This document shows, piece by piece, positions 1 through 12,490 of a stretch of DNA of 64,000 bases. Both the position numbers and the translations under genes were made by a program. The notes beneath the pieces were generated by a model. It did no database searches and was not told where the DNA came from. It saw only the letters and a program-made list of their open reading frames with translations. The DNA comes from Sisyra terminalis (lineage: Eukaryota > Arthropoda > Insecta > Neuroptera > Sisyridae): positions 13,578,001 to 13,642,000 of the forward strand of contig OY292279.1 of NCBI GenBank assembly GCA_958496175.1. The letters run 5' to 3'. Positions within the stretch are counted from its first letter, which is position 1, and each line of letters opens with the position of its first letter.

Positions 1-1073
1 CATAAATAATACCATCATCTAATTTAAACAAAATAACTGGTCAAAGCAAAAAAATCAACTTTGATTTTCATGAAAGTATTTTGTTTGACTTGAGCTTTTT
101 TGGCAAAAGCTCACATTTTTCGTTCTTAAGTATACGTTTGGTGTACTACTCTTTGCTCTTCTACTCTTTGATTTTTTGAGCTTAATAGCTCATTTAGGAG
201 TTGGCTGAATTAAAATAAATTATAAATTTTGCAATTATAAAAAAATTATATAATACTAAGCGTGTTAACATTTTCCGTAACGCTCACTACACATTCGTTA
301 TATTAGACCAAAAAGAAGAATTGTAATGTAAAATCAATAAAGAAATTTCCATAAGTCGACCACAAGAAAAAATATGTTTATAACACTTTTTTCATAAAAG
401 AATAACAAAAGGAAAAACAATCCTATGACCCAAAAAAAAAACAGATTTCTATTCATTTTCTACTCCTTAATCTATTAAGTAAAATAGAATCGTTTTTTTT
501 TTCAAATATTATAATAAATAACGTTAATGGCTAATGTTTTCTGGGTAAAATTGAATGGTTTTTGGCGATTCCTATTTAAGAGTTAACGTTAATATAAATA
601 TTACATTATGATACTATATCTAAAATTAAAACTTAACATTATAGAATCGCCGATTGAATATTTTCGCTGATATATATGGTTAAAGTTTTACAAAAATAGA
701 TTTAAAATAAGTATTTGTAGCAAAGTAAAATCTATTACTAAAAAAATTATCTTCTCTGGGTATTTTATTACTTCCTGGATAGTTTAAAAATCTTTTTATA
801 TCTATTGTACTTTTTGTTGTTCCACTACAGAAACAGCAAAGTAGAACTGAATCAGCAATAAAAAGAATGGAGGGATATCTGGTAAGTGTTAATTTGATTA
901 ACCAGCTGATATCTTAAAGGTGAAAGATTTAAAAAAAGAATTTAGTTTATCACTTTGAAGCCAGTTGATTTCTTTCCGTTCTATACAAGTTGTATACTTA
1001 ATTTTGGTACCAATTGAAACTAAAACTTAATTAAATTAAAACAAATTTTCAATACTGATTTTTTGCAAACCAA
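1..1073. other. AT-rich 3' flank, nothing recognised
   Basis: Very AT-rich sequence with homopolymer runs and no supported reading frame, RNA gene or recognisable repeat. It lies downstream of the pb stop codon in pb orientation, so it is either intergenic DNA towards the next Hox gene or, less likely, part of a long 3' UTR. Confidence 0.5.
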
Positions 1074-1170
1074 TGTATTACTGACGTATTGCCCGAATAC
1101 GTATTTTGATGGCCAAGTAAACTTCCTCAGTAGTCATCAAGTAGTATTGGATTGCATCGTAACTGCTGAG
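1074..1170 (-). repeat. Family A hairpin element, single arm
   Basis: One arm of the dispersed repeat called family A here, whose best copy is the palindrome at 38937-39312. The shared parts are the stretch reading ctgacgtattgcccgaata, then cctcagtagtcatcaagtag, then an attggatt...taactgct block. Only one arm is present, so it is a truncated copy. On the minus strand the hammerhead-like core is mutated: CTGAGGA replaces CTGATGA and AAAA replaces GAAA. Confidence 0.7.
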
Positions 1171-1759
1171 GTTAATTGATTTAAGGCAAATATAAATTAC
1201 AAAAAATTCAAAAAATTACAAAATAAATTCTAGTTCAAAGAAAAACTACTGTGATAAAGTGCCTTAGAACCATTGGTGCTTGGGTAAAATGTTCATAATT
1301 TTGCATTTCTAGGAAAATATATATTAATTTTTTATTCAATTGTTGTTTAGTTTAACAAATGTGACTTAAACTCTTCAAATCAATTCTTAGCATCACCTTA
1401 TAATGGATGCATAACATAAGAAGTTTTTCAAAGAAAAATAAAAAATCTATTTTCAAAAAAATGATAATTTCATTCCTTTTGGCTTTAAATTAATAATAAA
1501 AATATAATTAAAAAATATAATATATTACATTAAAATTGATACAAACATTAGTCTTATTGACTTTTATCAATTGAAAAGATCACTTTCTTGCATTTTATCT
1601 CATTTTTATTTTTAGTTCTATTATTACTCTAAATAGACTACAGAGTACACATTACGTGTTTTTTCTCGATTATTGCCATGGTTTTGGATTTTAAAAGGAT
1701 TTTTTTTTCTTGATTATTTGTGATGTATCGTAATCAGTTCCAAATCAATAAGTGAATTT

Positions 1760-2345
1760 GTTGAACGTATAGACGGGACGATAGAGCATCCTATTTGGGA
1801 TGCTTTCTACGATAATTAACTCCAGGAATATCAGACGCTTCAATCTAATATTGTCCGCGATATTATCCAGTGGCTGGGAAAAGGTTATTTAAGCACCCAA
1901 GGTATTTGGCGCAGAATCTGGATGTTTCTTCCTTAAAAAACCATCAAGGAATGAGCTTAAAAGAACTTTTGCCTAAAATGGAAGAACACTACCGACCAAA
2001 AGCGCAGTAAAAGGATGATGGGAAAATCATCACAAAAACTAACAACTGAAATACTTGCGAAAAAACAAGTCAGAGTAGTAACGGGTCTAATAATCGACCA
2101 TTATGGAATGAAGAAGCACCTGCGCAAAATGGGATTATACTTGGATGATCTGAAATTCCAGTTCTGTCAGGCAAAGGATCTGTGGGAATGTGGCGCTAAA
2201 AATAATTGGAGATATAGGAAACATGGGATGTTAAGTTCTGGAAATAAAACAGTTGGAAAGCATCTAGTGCGACGAGTACTGAGGTTCGGTCACCTATTTG
2301 GTTGTAACTAGGTGAAATAAGGACTCAGGAAGCTCAATAAGCCCT
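1760..2345 (+). pseudogene. Degenerate non-LTR (Jockey/R1-type) LINE C-terminal fragment
   Basis: Frames on the plus strand resemble the region after the RNase H domain of Jockey/R1/I-type LINE ORF2 proteins. The clearest part (about 2030-2190) reads LTTEILAKKQVRVVTGLI, then a His/Gly region and KKHLRKMGLYLDD, followed by a FCQ zinc-knuckle-like start. Family members there have a hydrophobic 'VxGLLTGH...HLxxMGL' stretch followed by Cys/His residues. Downstream the frame is disrupted: the expected 'ETAEHxLCEC' segment is replaced by a shifted ETVGKHLV-like remnant at about 2250. The 98-codon open frame 2015-2311 is what survives and is not a host gene. The similarity is from memory of the family; a blastx would settle the clade. 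Confidence 0.55.
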
Positions 2346-2748
2346 GAGGCTGAAATTTTGAGGCTTAATTAACCTCATCCTGGATAACGTAACTAAATGT
2401 AAAAAAACAGTCGTAAGCCTAAATTTTTTTGGTTGTTGAAATTCCTGATATATCAAAATTTGGAAAACCATCGTCCATATTTGAAGAGTTAAAAACACGT
2501 AATATGTATTCAAAGTATTTCTTAAGATGTGCATGTTTTAGCATTTACAATGCTACATTTCAATATTTTTGTATCTTCCAGTAAGAGACCATATTTGCAC
2601 TCCTATATTCGAATTAAAAAAAACATAGTGTAAAACATAAATCGAACTATAGTTTCGATCACAGTTGTTCAACAATGAATTTAGTCAAACAAATCGATTA
2701 TAACTAATGCACATTGCCCGGTATAATAACTTAATTGTCATAGAAAAC
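2346..2748 (-). other. Immediate 3' flank / probable 3' UTR of pb
   Basis: About 400 bases directly downstream of the pb stop codon. I see no canonical AATAAA on the minus strand close to the stop (AATATA variants only), so the polyadenylation site cannot be placed. No independent gene is visible. Confidence 0.35.
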
Positions 2749-4497
2749 TCAACTCAATTGATAGTATTCTGGTGCAAAATCGTTGGCTAAATTACTCAAA
2801 AAATTAAAGTCTGACGAACTGTTACTGTTTTCGCCACCGTTGACAGTCGCCTGTGTGGTAACTGCCGTATGTCCTGGTTCAGTACCACTTCCATAAAACT
2901 GGTTGAACGAATTGTAATTATCACTCGAGTCTGTTTGAACACTTGTGGGTGGTGTCATGATAACGGCGGATGGAGGTCCTCCAGTTCCAGAACTAGCAGT
3001 GGCCGCTGTTGTAAATGCTTCGTTAGTTTGTCCATAACTGATAGCAGCTGTGGCTATCGTCGAATCGTGCGTTTGTTGCTGGTATACATTGTTTTCGTAT
3101 CCATAGTTGGGATGCACTGGTTTTTGAGTGGTAAAATCACTGTTTTTGTGCATCATTTCGTTTTGATAGTATGTTGCAGTGGAGTCATGACTTAGATGTT
3201 GCGTTGAATTTACTTCAACGGTTGAATGTCCATCGTTATTTGAATACATGGATGAATGATATCCGTAATGGTTCATATATCCGCTATGCTGTTCATTATT
3301 AGGATAAGATGTATGAGGATTATACGTTGAGTTCACATTGTGATGGTAGATATTTTCGTTAGATGCATTTGAATGCGTTTTATTTCCATAATTATTTCCA
3401 TAATAATGTTGATTGTGGTACTGCTGTGAATAGCTCGGCCGTGCACCCCGCCGAGAACTTGCAAGCATTCCCGATTGCGAGTGCAATTGCAGTTGATTTC
3501 GCAAGTATGCACTTTGATTTTCCACGTGTGGCATGTTCGCTTGGTGTTCCGGATAAACTTCACCGCTTGGAGTTGGATAGTTCGATTGTTGATGATGCAA
3601 CGGAAAGTGGTTGCTACTTAAATGTTTAGTGCCTCGAATTGATGAATCGCGGAAATCGGGGTTGGGATACGATTGCGGGAAATGAGTCCCAGTAAGAGCT
3701 CCTCGCATTGGGAATGAAGGCGCATTTTGATTAGGAACGTTTTGAATCGTAACAGTCGTCGAAGCAACGGCTGTCGCTGCAGTGGGAGATGCTCGGGGCA
3801 TTTGTTGCGAATATAATCCATGAGGTGGGATAGATCCATGCGGACTTGGGTGTTGCATAACAATGGATGGAGTTCCTGGTGTGGATGAGGGTGTTAGGCT
3901 TCGCGAAGATAAATTTTTATTCGATAGTGTTTCCGAAAGTGGTAGAACAATTTGTCCGTTTATATCTTTGGAGGATGACGGAGATATTTTGCATATTGAT
4001 GTTTGTGATTGTGGTGAAGATCCACGATTCCGGCCTTCGATTTTAATCGAAATGTTTAGATTGCTATCACGTTGAGATTTTTTGGATGTACGTGGTGTTG
4101 ATGCCAGGTGTACTCCATTACTTTCGTTCGATCGGGAATCATCTTCGGTGATCATTTTATCGAATGATCCAGAACTTGTAATGCTACTCGCTCCATTGCT
4201 GTTCGTGTTGAAGTTGGTATTGTTGTTGTTTGTAGCACTTGGAGTATTGTTGTTGTTTCCACGATTTGAACCAATATCCGGGATGTCATCATGAGGACCA
4301 CAGCCTCCAACTGAAGTTGGCATTTCGCATCCCTGACAACTTTTTTTGGACATTTCGTCATCCAAGAATTTATCGCTGGTTTTGCTACTCTTTCCTCCTT
4401 CGCTAGTCGTTGAATCTTTGTCATCTCCATCTTCGCCCTGTTTGCTGAGGGTTTGCCGTTTGTGCTTCATCCGTCGGTTTTGAAACCATACTTTGAC
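2749..4497 (-). CDS. pb: pb terminal coding exon (recognition helix and C-terminal tail)
   Basis: A 582-codon exon plus TGA (2751-2749). Residues 1-16 complete helix 3. The conserved KKSCQGCE lies at about residues 51-58, DDIPD at 70-74 and [13 protein letters not shown] at 81-93. An I-K-I-E tetrapeptide at about 151-154 fits the sumoylation consensus (hydrophobic-K-x-E); that function is inference only. A Ser/Pro/Thr-rich stretch follows, then a His/Asn/Tyr/Gln-rich region, and the protein ends FAPEYYQLS. Overlapping open frames on the plus strand here come from codon bias in this exon and are not genes. Confidence 0.96.
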   Translation of the reverse strand, partial: VKVWFQNRRMKHKRQTLSKQGEDGDDKDSTTSEGGKSSKTSDKFLDDEMSKKSCQGCEMPTSVGGCGPHDDIPDIGSNRGNNNNTPSATNNNNTNFNTNSNGASSITSSGSFDKMITEDDSRSNESNGVHLASTPRTSKKSQRDSNLNISIKIEGRNRGSSPQSQTSICKISPSSSKDINGQIVLPLSETLSNKNLSSRSLTPSSTPGTPSIVMQHPSPHGSIPPHGLYSQQMPRASPTAATAVASTTVTIQNVPNQNAPSFPMRGALTGTHFPQSYPNPDFRDSSIRGTKHLSSNHFPLHHQQSNYPTPSGEVYPEHQANMPHVENQSAYLRNQLQLHSQSGMLASSRRGARPSYSQQYHNQHYYGNNYGNKTHSNASNENIYHHNVNSTYNPHTSYPNNEQHSGYMNHYGYHSSMYSNNDGHSTVEVNSTQHLSHDSTATYYQNEMMHKNSDFTTQKPVHPNYGYENNVYQQQTHDSTIATAAISYGQTNEAFTTAATASSGTGGPPSAVIMTPPTSVQTDSSDNYNSFNQFYGSGTEPGHTAVTTQATVNGGENSNSSSDFNFLSNLANDFAPEYYQLS

Positions 4498-4776
4498 CTG
4501 CAAAACATGGTAATGTTAGCTGAGGAAATCGAGCCGTTATTGTAATTATTTTTTACATATTCATCAATTATTAAGTGTATGATGCAATTATGTCGTGTTT
4601 AAGAAACTGAGAACATGCCATTATTGCACTCACCTGCCGTTCTGTGAGATCTAACGATGCGGCAATTTCAATTCTGCGCGGTCTACATAAATATTTGTTG
4701 AAGTGAAACTCCTTTTCTAATTCGAGTAGCTGAGTATTGGTGTAAGCGGTACGAAGACGTCTTGGCAAGCCGTTTT
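2749..4776 (-). CDS. pb: Hox2-class homeodomain protein Proboscipedia (maxillopedia), 3' partial
   Basis: Transcription factor of the Hox cluster. In insects pb/mxp specifies maxillary and labial appendage (mouthpart) identity and acts in the nucleus with PBC-type cofactors. Two coding segments join as 4776-4634 and 4497-2749, giving 47 + 582 residues plus the stop. The homeodomain runs from [20 protein letters not shown] to [16 protein letters not shown] with R5, Q50, N51 and the WFQNRRMK recognition helix. The residues just before it ([13 protein letters not shown]) and CRPRR within it are diagnostic of pb/Hox2. After the homeodomain a KKSCQGCE...DDIPD...[13 protein letters not shown] block matches the same block in Drosophila Pb. 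The tail is rich in Asn, Ser, His, Tyr and Gln, with no frame break. The start codon, hexapeptide and N-terminus are missing and should lie upstream, at higher coordinates. The beetle symbol would be mxp. Confidence 0.97.
4498..4633 (-). other. pb intron inside the homeobox (136 bp)
   Basis: Begins with gtgagt at 4633 and ends with ttttgcag at 4498. Removing it joins ...ERQ to VKVWFQ and restores a standard 60-residue homeodomain, so both boundaries are fixed by the protein. Its length is normal for a small insect intron, in strong contrast to the sequence upstream of the homeobox exon. Confidence 0.95.
4634..4776 (-). CDS. pb: pb homeobox exon, first part (homeodomain residues 1-44)
   Basis: A 143-nt exon. 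Its acceptor is a pyrimidine-rich tract ending in ttccag (AG at 4778-4777) and its donor is CAG|gtgagt (GT at 4633-4632). It starts in phase: AA completes a Glu codon begun in the previous exon, then come 47 codons from N-G-L-P-R-R to T-E-R-Q. It encodes the N-terminal arm, helices 1 and 2 and the start of helix 3. An upstream open frame reading on through the donor gives a false 65-residue ORF. Splitting the homeodomain between residues 44 and 45 is known from several homeobox genes. The exon that should supply the G of the split codon was not found in the window. Confidence 0.95.
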
Positions 4777-4778
4777 CT

Positions 4779-6747
4779 GGAAAGGAAAAAAGTTTTTAAT
4801 AAATTTTGACGAATAAATTGAAATAATTAATTTCTTTCCAGTGACAGAACTTGTCTAAAATACGCGAGTGGAAGTCCAACCCCTTTGAAATTTTCCCTCA
4901 ACTTTTCTCTTGAAATAATAGTAATAATAACAATAATAATATAAATTCAATTTCGCTGGAAATAGACGACAAAGTCTTGTCATCCATCGCGTACATTTCA
5001 AACTTTAGTGATGGCAATAATGTGTTCCAACTTGAATCATCTTGTAAAACAAAGAAAGAGAAACTTTTCCAAGAAAATATTCACGTCAACTCATCCGTTT
5101 CTCGATTTTGCTGTAATCCCAACAAATATATCTAAGATTTTTTTAGGTTCCTCTTTAAAAATTTCAGGATAAACTAGCAAGTTTTTCTTGTCATGCAATT
5201 TAATGAGGATGTTAATTGGCGTTGAGATGAGAATAAATTAAAATGATATCCTTAAGGATATTTGTGATGTAACAAAGTGTATTTGATGATACGTATCCCA
5301 TTGGATGTGAATGACAAAGCACTGTCACCATGTGACGCCAGGTGAAATTTAATATCTACCCCTGTTCTGTCATATCGCTTCAGAGAAGTTTCTATAAACC
5401 ACCCCAAATCCATCTGTAGCAAACTCATCCCTCTTATGAATTCTTTTCTCATGTCTATCCCCTTTTAAAGTATCTTTAAAAAGTGAGTTACTTATATATC
5501 TATATCTTAAACGAGACACGTTGACGTTCTCGTAGATTTGATAAATTTTATCCGGATGAAATCTGGAAGGGATGATTTTATTTATATTTTTTTTTTCTTG
5601 CAAGAAAAAAAAATAAAAGTTTTGATCAAATTTTGACGCTGAAATGATTTGAAATTATTCCCCGGTTTTGTGATGCAGGGTGGGAACGGAATATTTTTCT
5701 TATTGACACTAGAAATCTATTGGATATGAGAAAAAGACTATTTGCAAGAATATTGTGTTATATTATTGGAAATTTATATAAAAGAAAAACGGAAGAGCTG
5801 AAGATTTTCGTGGAATATATTCTTTTTATGGTTTGATTTTGAGTTTGAAAAATGTTTTATTTGCAAATAGAAAAGTTCGCTTACGTGGAAAATTTATGAA
5901 AAACGTGTTGAATAAATTGATTTTTCTGGGGAGTGATTGTTTTCGTAGATCTTAGCAAATTGTATTATAAAATTCCGCAGTTGTAGAGAAAGTATATTAG
6001 CAAACAAATTTTTTATGGCGATTTTCGGAAACAATGATTTTTCCAAAAAAAAAAATTCACCATTGTCTAGTTAGATTTTTTAGAACCATTCGTCAGAAAA
6101 GTACCGGAAATGTAACGGTTTTTTTTGTTGGTTTTCCGAGAATTTCGTCAATTTTACCTTAATTATTGTTATTGTAGGTATTGTTAGAAGGTTTTTGTTC
6201 AATTTTTTGGGTGTGTATTTTCATGGACGCGGGTGAGGTTTATTTTTTTTTTTGAATACAAAGAAAGGATATAACTGAAATGATAGATTTCTAATTTTCA
6301 GTTGCTAATGATCTCATGATTCATAAATAGATAAAGCGAAATTTTCAAATTTGATTTATAGTATGAAAATACCGTTTTTCCAAAATGAAACTTTTAGTTT
6401 TTTATGAATATTTCATTTAATAACTGAACTTTTTTTGCATACCCTGATTGCACTCTAGGATAGAACTTTAAAGTTTAATTCTGTTTTTTGGGCACCGTAT
6501 TTGGAGAAGGAAAACCTTGTTTCTATGTTATTATATACAGAATAAGATTATTAATTACTTAAATTCTCTTGAATGTTGTTAAAAATTTTTGAAAAATTTG
6601 ACCTTAGTATCCAAATTTCGATAATTGTGATAAACTAATAATCATATCTTAGTTCTTTGAAAACAAAAATAATGTCTTTACGATACCTAAATCTTTAGAT
6701 TATTTTTGAAGAAGAAGATACGATTTACTTCGTACTACCTTAAATTG
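4779..6747. other. AT-rich intronic sequence, nothing recognised
   Basis: Intronic sequence next to the homeobox exon. Short open frames at 5252-5603 on the minus strand lack any family resemblance. No repeats shared with the rest of the window were noticed. Confidence 0.45.
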
Positions 6748-7142
6748 AATTGTGAAAATTAATTGATATCGGTAATATTGCCACACTTCTATTTATTTAT
6801 TTAGGTATACTTAAATGCACATACTAATGGTTGATTATAACAATTTTAGTGCGTTTGTTAAATATATATTTTATTTTACATATTTTGATTCATACCTATA
6901 AGAACATTGATCATATTAAAACCCATATGCATATAAAAATTCATAAATTCCCACTTATTGATGTGTTTTTTGATATACATAGATACTTCATAAGATATTT
7001 TTTATTGTTTATGTCCCTCGAAATTTTATTGATTTTTTGACCAATTCGCTCCTAAGATCACTATTAGTTTGGAACTGGATGCTTATTGGGAATATTCCTG
7101 TTTTCTTTAATACTATTTTAAATAGGACATAAGTTTGTTTTT
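6748..7142. repeat. Dispersed repeat D, copy 1
   Basis: Shares several blocks in the same order with 12118-12490: attaattgatatcgg, a catatgcat...aaattc...cacttatt block, then ttgaccaattc..tcctaagatc and ttcctgttttctt. Two diverged copies about 5.4 kb apart in the same orientation indicate an old transposable element or local duplication. No coding capacity remains. Confidence 0.6.
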
Positions 7143-10100
7143 TTACCTGGCTTACTTTTCTGAATTAGTACTAATTAGTACAATGTAGTTATTTGAATTT
7201 TCTACATACAATGATGTTTCGATCTAATTCTGGTAATTATTTTCATCCTTTCTGTGCTGTAGTTTGGAGTGAACCACAGTCTTTAAACCATCGTACCATA
7301 AGTAATATATTAGGAGTTGATGGATGAATTTGTTTCTCTTATTTTGGTATATTTTTAATTTCATGGTACATTTATTGTTTTTATCTTTTTTCAGATTTTA
7401 AAGTGGCAAATGATGGCTTAAAAATGTTTCTTTCTAATTAATTTCTCGACCCTCTGGTAACCCTCTTTGTGATCTGATACCCATAATAGTTTTGGGGCTT
7501 TTGATTTTCTTGTAGTTTTTAAGTACTGGCTCTGATTTCATAAATAATTTTTACTCTTTCACTACGCTGTACTCTTTTTACGCATTTGCTAAATAAAAAA
7601 AATATATTTCTGAAATCCTATCATCATTTTGGCCATAATTTTATAAATATTTGGACGAAAAATATTAAGAAGATTGGTTTTATTTTATTAACGTATTAGA
7701 AACATTAGATCTTTTAAGTCGTGCCATTATTGTTAATAACACTCCAACAATAGGATTTATAAATAACACGCACGTAAAATAAGAATAAAATTATAAAGAC
7801 ACTAAAATTCAATAAATATAAAAATAAAATTCAAAGATATTTAGTGGAAGAAAGTATAGTTCGAGGAAAGAATAATAGTACTCTGATTTACTTGATATTT
7901 TTACACGTTACAATAACCATGTATACCTTTCTTATAATTGTATAGTTTTTAAAATTTCCACATTAATATAAAAATATAAATCTTTAAAAATCGCCATAAA
8001 TTGTGCATGTTGGCATGTTAGTGGTCATGAAAATTCGCGCATGCGTTTTAATAGACTGAACGGTGTGAATGTTAGTGGTATACGTAGTTCTACATTAAAT
8101 GCGATAAGAAAATTAATTTTGGAAAAATGTCCAAAATTACGTATGTGCTTTCATGGATTTGACTTATATAACCGTGAGATATGAATGATTAAAATTAAAA
8201 TTAATTTTGTATTCCACTTAATTAAATAGTCAATTCTGATAAAAATATTATTTTTCTCGGTAAATTAAACTTCAAAAAAAAAAATTCAAATTCTTATCAT
8301 AAACATTATCATATATTTGCCACTGAAATTACTCAAATAAAATTTTCTACAATCGCACGTCATTATAATTGCTACATTGTAAAACTAATAATACACTTAT
8401 CAAACATTGACGTGGATATTTTTATTTAAAGCGACTTTTACCGAGTTTGTAAGTAAATGGGAAGATATATGCTTAAATTAATTACGATCAAAGTTAACAT
8501 TATGTGTATAATTTAACTTTATGCATTAAACATAAGGTTAATTTATGTTAAAAAATCAAACCTATTTACATAGGCATCGAATAAGTTTAAGTCAATAAAG
8601 CTAATTATAGCTTTTAGGTTTTCATTCTTAATTATTGGTATCTGAGCTAACAATGCTAATAATTATTGACGGGAAAATTTTTGTTTTAGCTGAAGGAATT
8701 TAGAGATATTTGATATTGGATTAATAAAATATATGGAAGAAGGCAAAATAGATCCTGTTAAAAAGTTCTCCTTTAATAATGACCAAAAAACTAACGCGTA
8801 ATCTGATAAATTAGTAAATAGCTATAGCTATAGCTACTTATACTGTTTTTGGGGAGTGTTATCAATTTCGCTATTCACCTATATCTACGCTTTTTTGAGG
8901 AGAAATTTTTTTTTGGAAAAATGTATTTTGGTGTAAAATTAAAGGTTTTCAATTGTACTGCACTTTGTTTTGGTTTCTAGAAATAAATTTTAATGTATAT
9001 TAGTAACTAGTATATAACTAGTGTATAATCCTCTACTTTTCTTCAGTGAGACGTAAAAGTAAATCGAAGTTAATTAATTTGGTTTAAATTTGCAAATTGT
9101 TGTCAATTTATTCTGTTTTGCGCATATACACCATTTCCTTTTCAATTAACTTAGTAGCCATATAACAATATAACAGGACATAGGTTAATATGGTTATTGC
9201 ACATGAAAACTTCAAAAATTTACAATTTCATAAAGAAACGGAATATCTTATATTCAGGGTTTTAAAAGCCACCTTTCTGAGGAACCAAGCAATAAAGATT
9301 TGAAGAAAATCTGTCCAATGGCTCTTAAGTAATGCGTAAATAAAACATCTAACTTTGTTTCTATTTTCAAAATGGAACATATGAGCAATTTTATATCAAA
9401 ATAATGAAATGACAGTAATGTATAAAATTTAAAAAAGGTTTGTATTTTCAGTTTGAAAAGACAAAAAAACCTTTTTCTGTGCAGTTTACACGCGATAGAA
9501 GTGAAACCTTCAAAAATGCCAAATTGCGGTCTATTTAGTTTGTAGCGTTGTTTTCTTTTTTTTTCGATAGTGACGATAATATTTGGTATTCGTTTTCAGC
9601 ATAGTTAAAAATGTTTTTATTAAGATAATTAAATGTTTATGTAAACCATACACAATTTATCCTGGTTGTTAGGACGACTATTCCCAAGCAGCGCAATACG
9701 CAAGCGTGTACATAGATTAGCAATACTGTAATGGTTTCTAGTTTATTCTAAATTATTCTAGTCAATGTTTTCTAGTTTAACTGTCGCTTTTTCGTTTGAT
9801 GAAATTTCAAATCACAACGATGCTAAAGAAGTGTTTACTTCAAAAATCATCCAAAGTTTAACCATTGGGTTAAATTTTTCGTGAACGTTGATTCTGGAAT
9901 CAGTCAAAGAAAAATCTTCCACATCTCCATATATTAGGTTGAAAAATTTTCATTATAAATATTTAGTAATTTTTTTGTATTATTTTAAATTAAGGAAATA
10001 AATAGTTCTAAAACAGTTTTGATATAACTAATCGATTATTTGGACGGTTTATCTATCTCTATATTTTCTTTGATCTCAAGTATATATTTGAAATATTGGT

Positions 10101-10290
10101 GAAGTAAAAAGTTGGAATTTATCAAAGTGGAATTCATAGTATAATTTATTTTGTGAGAGGTTTCGAATCCATTTGTTTTTCTTCGTTTCATTTTCGATTG
10201 GCTGTCACCCCATCGTAACAATAATCGATTATATTCTGTTAAACACCAAACGTATAATTTGTAGGAATAGTAATAACAATGTAATGTTCG
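7143..10290. other. AT-rich intronic sequence, nothing recognised
   Basis: About 3.1 kb of AT-rich DNA without supported genes, known repeat ends or mixed-composition islands. Stop codons are dense in all frames. Confidence 0.45.
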
Positions 10291-10390
10291 AAGAAGAAAA
10301 CGCCTCTTCTCGTATCTTTTATAAAACTTATATTACGTATGAACTACGATCGTTGAGGCCACGAACGTTGAGGCCCTCCCGACAGATGAG

Positions 10391-10451
10391 CAGATAGATA
10401 GATGGATAGATGGATGGACGGACTGACGGATGGACAGACAGACAGACAGAC
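10391..10451. repeat. GATA/GGAC/GACA microsatellite
   Basis: Tandem tetranucleotides that drift from GATA/GATG through GGAC to GACA, followed by a short GC-rich end. Overlapping open frames on both strands here are artefacts of the low-complexity tract. Confidence 0.9.
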
Positions 10452-12117
10452 GGGCCGAGGTCATGTTCCTTTGGTAATTTGTCTTTTGTTTTTGTATGCC
10501 GCGGGAATGACGAACACAAGCATAAATGTTTTCATTCTCCTTTAACGATTAACCACACACTAAAGCCGTGAAGAACGGACAGAAACCCTACGATTGCTGG
10601 CAGAATGAAAAAATGCCATGAAGACGAAGACGAGAGGGCAAGTGGTACAACGAAGAAAAAACTGTTATAAATTGGTATTATAGCTTGTCATACAGGAGCG
10701 GCTTCAGTAACGACCTCAATGCAGGTGGTGCAGTTATTAACAGTGGTACATTTATATGCCAAATAAGGTGAAGATCCAACAATCATCGTTTTGTCCAAGC
10801 AAAGAAAACACCATGGGGTTACTAGGAAAATATGTATTTCTTACTTGCTGAATTTGACAAACCTTATCCTGCCAGCCAATGGTTGTAAATAAATAAATTG
10901 AATTTAGGAAAAAAAGCTTTTGCATTATAAGAATCACAGTTAACACAACTATCAAATCAGTAAGGTTGATGCGACTTTAAATAAAAAAAAAACTCAGTAA
11001 AGCTGTCTTTAACTTGGAACCATAAGTTAAACCAAATTAAAATATTGGTGCAACTATTTAGATTAGAATTGTTTGAGGCCTTCTATATACTTTTTTTTGG
11101 AAAAAACACTAAGATGTACCTGAAAACAAAATATTATCGAAATCAATTAACCTGTTCTTGAATTGTACGATAGAATTCAGATAGACAAATATTTACGTTC
11201 ATTTTACCAACCTTTGGTCCATAATGCTCAATATTGTGACTAAAACGAATTAAGATCCAAGCTGGTGTTAAAATTTCAAAAAAATTTATTTGCTTTCAAT
11301 TGATGATAAGAAATAACATAGTAAAAGCTTTTGAGGTCCAAAATGTGAGATAAAGGCAAAGGTGTCACTAATGGATTCGGAAACAGTTGTTAATGTAAGT
11401 ACAATTGTCAACAAATAATAAATACCTCAAACTGGTTCCAAATTTCTGAACGATATATTTCAACCTGCCATTCTCTCGTTTTTGGCCTTCAAGCTTTTAC
11501 GATGTTATTTCACCAATTGAAAATTGGATTATGTGCATTCCCCTCTAGCTTACAATTAAATTGATTTTGCACTTAACGTGTGGGATCCATTCTGACAAAA
11601 GACATAACAAAAATTATAGGTACCTACTCGAATTTTCATTTTATCTTTTATTAGTTAATTGCATATTTTAAGTAATTGGTAATAATTTCACTTCTATATT
11701 TTGCCTACACGTTTAAATTTAAATCTCCAGAAACTGTTAAGGTCAAATCAGTTCATTTCAATTCGATTATATATCTGTGAAGGCAGTCTTATGTTAATAA
11801 TCATCCAATTATCGAAGCAAATTTACCAACAAAATGAAGGATATAACTTTTATAGGTATATACTTGTATTTTTCGTATAGATACAATTAAATAATACTTT
11901 TAATGTTTTTACAAAGAAACCAAATTTCAAATTTCATTTCATGGTTTTATTAAATTCTTTTGTGTATGGTTATATTATTTCATACATTTAAAAAATGGAG
12001 CGTTTTACAAATTGCCTGCGTTACTATTGATATGTACTTGATTAAGTTATATAAAAATTGTTTTTTTGTTTATAAAATATCAGAGGACCCGGTGAATTTT
12101 GTACCACCTAATATTGA
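10452..12117. other. Intronic sequence; slightly GC-richer at 10550-10740
   Basis: The first 300 bases are of more mixed composition (gaagacgaagacgagag, gtaacgacctcaatgcaggtgg) than the rest, which is AT-rich. Nothing is recognisable as coding or as a repeat. Confidence 0.35.
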
Positions 12118-12490
12118 TTTGTGAATATTAATTGATATCGGAAATATTGATACATTGTTATTATTATTTTACTAACAATAACAATAATTATTAAAAGTTA
12201 CAATAATAAATATCGTATTTGACTTATTTTGATTAACACCGCTTTAAACATTTATCATGTTAAAGCTCATATGCATTAAAAAAATCCTTAAATTCTCACT
12301 TATTCATGAATTTAAAGACTTGCATGGATATTTATTAATATATTTTTGTTTTTGTCTATTTCTCGAAATTGTATTGTTCTTTTGACCAATTCAATCCTAA
12401 GATCGCTATTAGTCCGGGACTGGAAGCTTACTCGGAATTTTCCTGTTTTCTTCAATACTTCCTTAAACATAATATTTGTTTTATGCGCTA
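12118..12490. repeat. Dispersed repeat D, copy 2
   Basis: Second copy of the repeat at 6748-7142, same orientation, with many substitutions and small indels. It is best aligned over ttgaccaattcaatcctaag and the downstream ttcctgttttcttcaatac block. Confidence 0.6.

Noticed and set aside
2869..4294. Open frames of 70-108 codons on the plus strand opposite the pb exon
   Set aside because: They are shadows of the pb coding exon and have no domain or start context.
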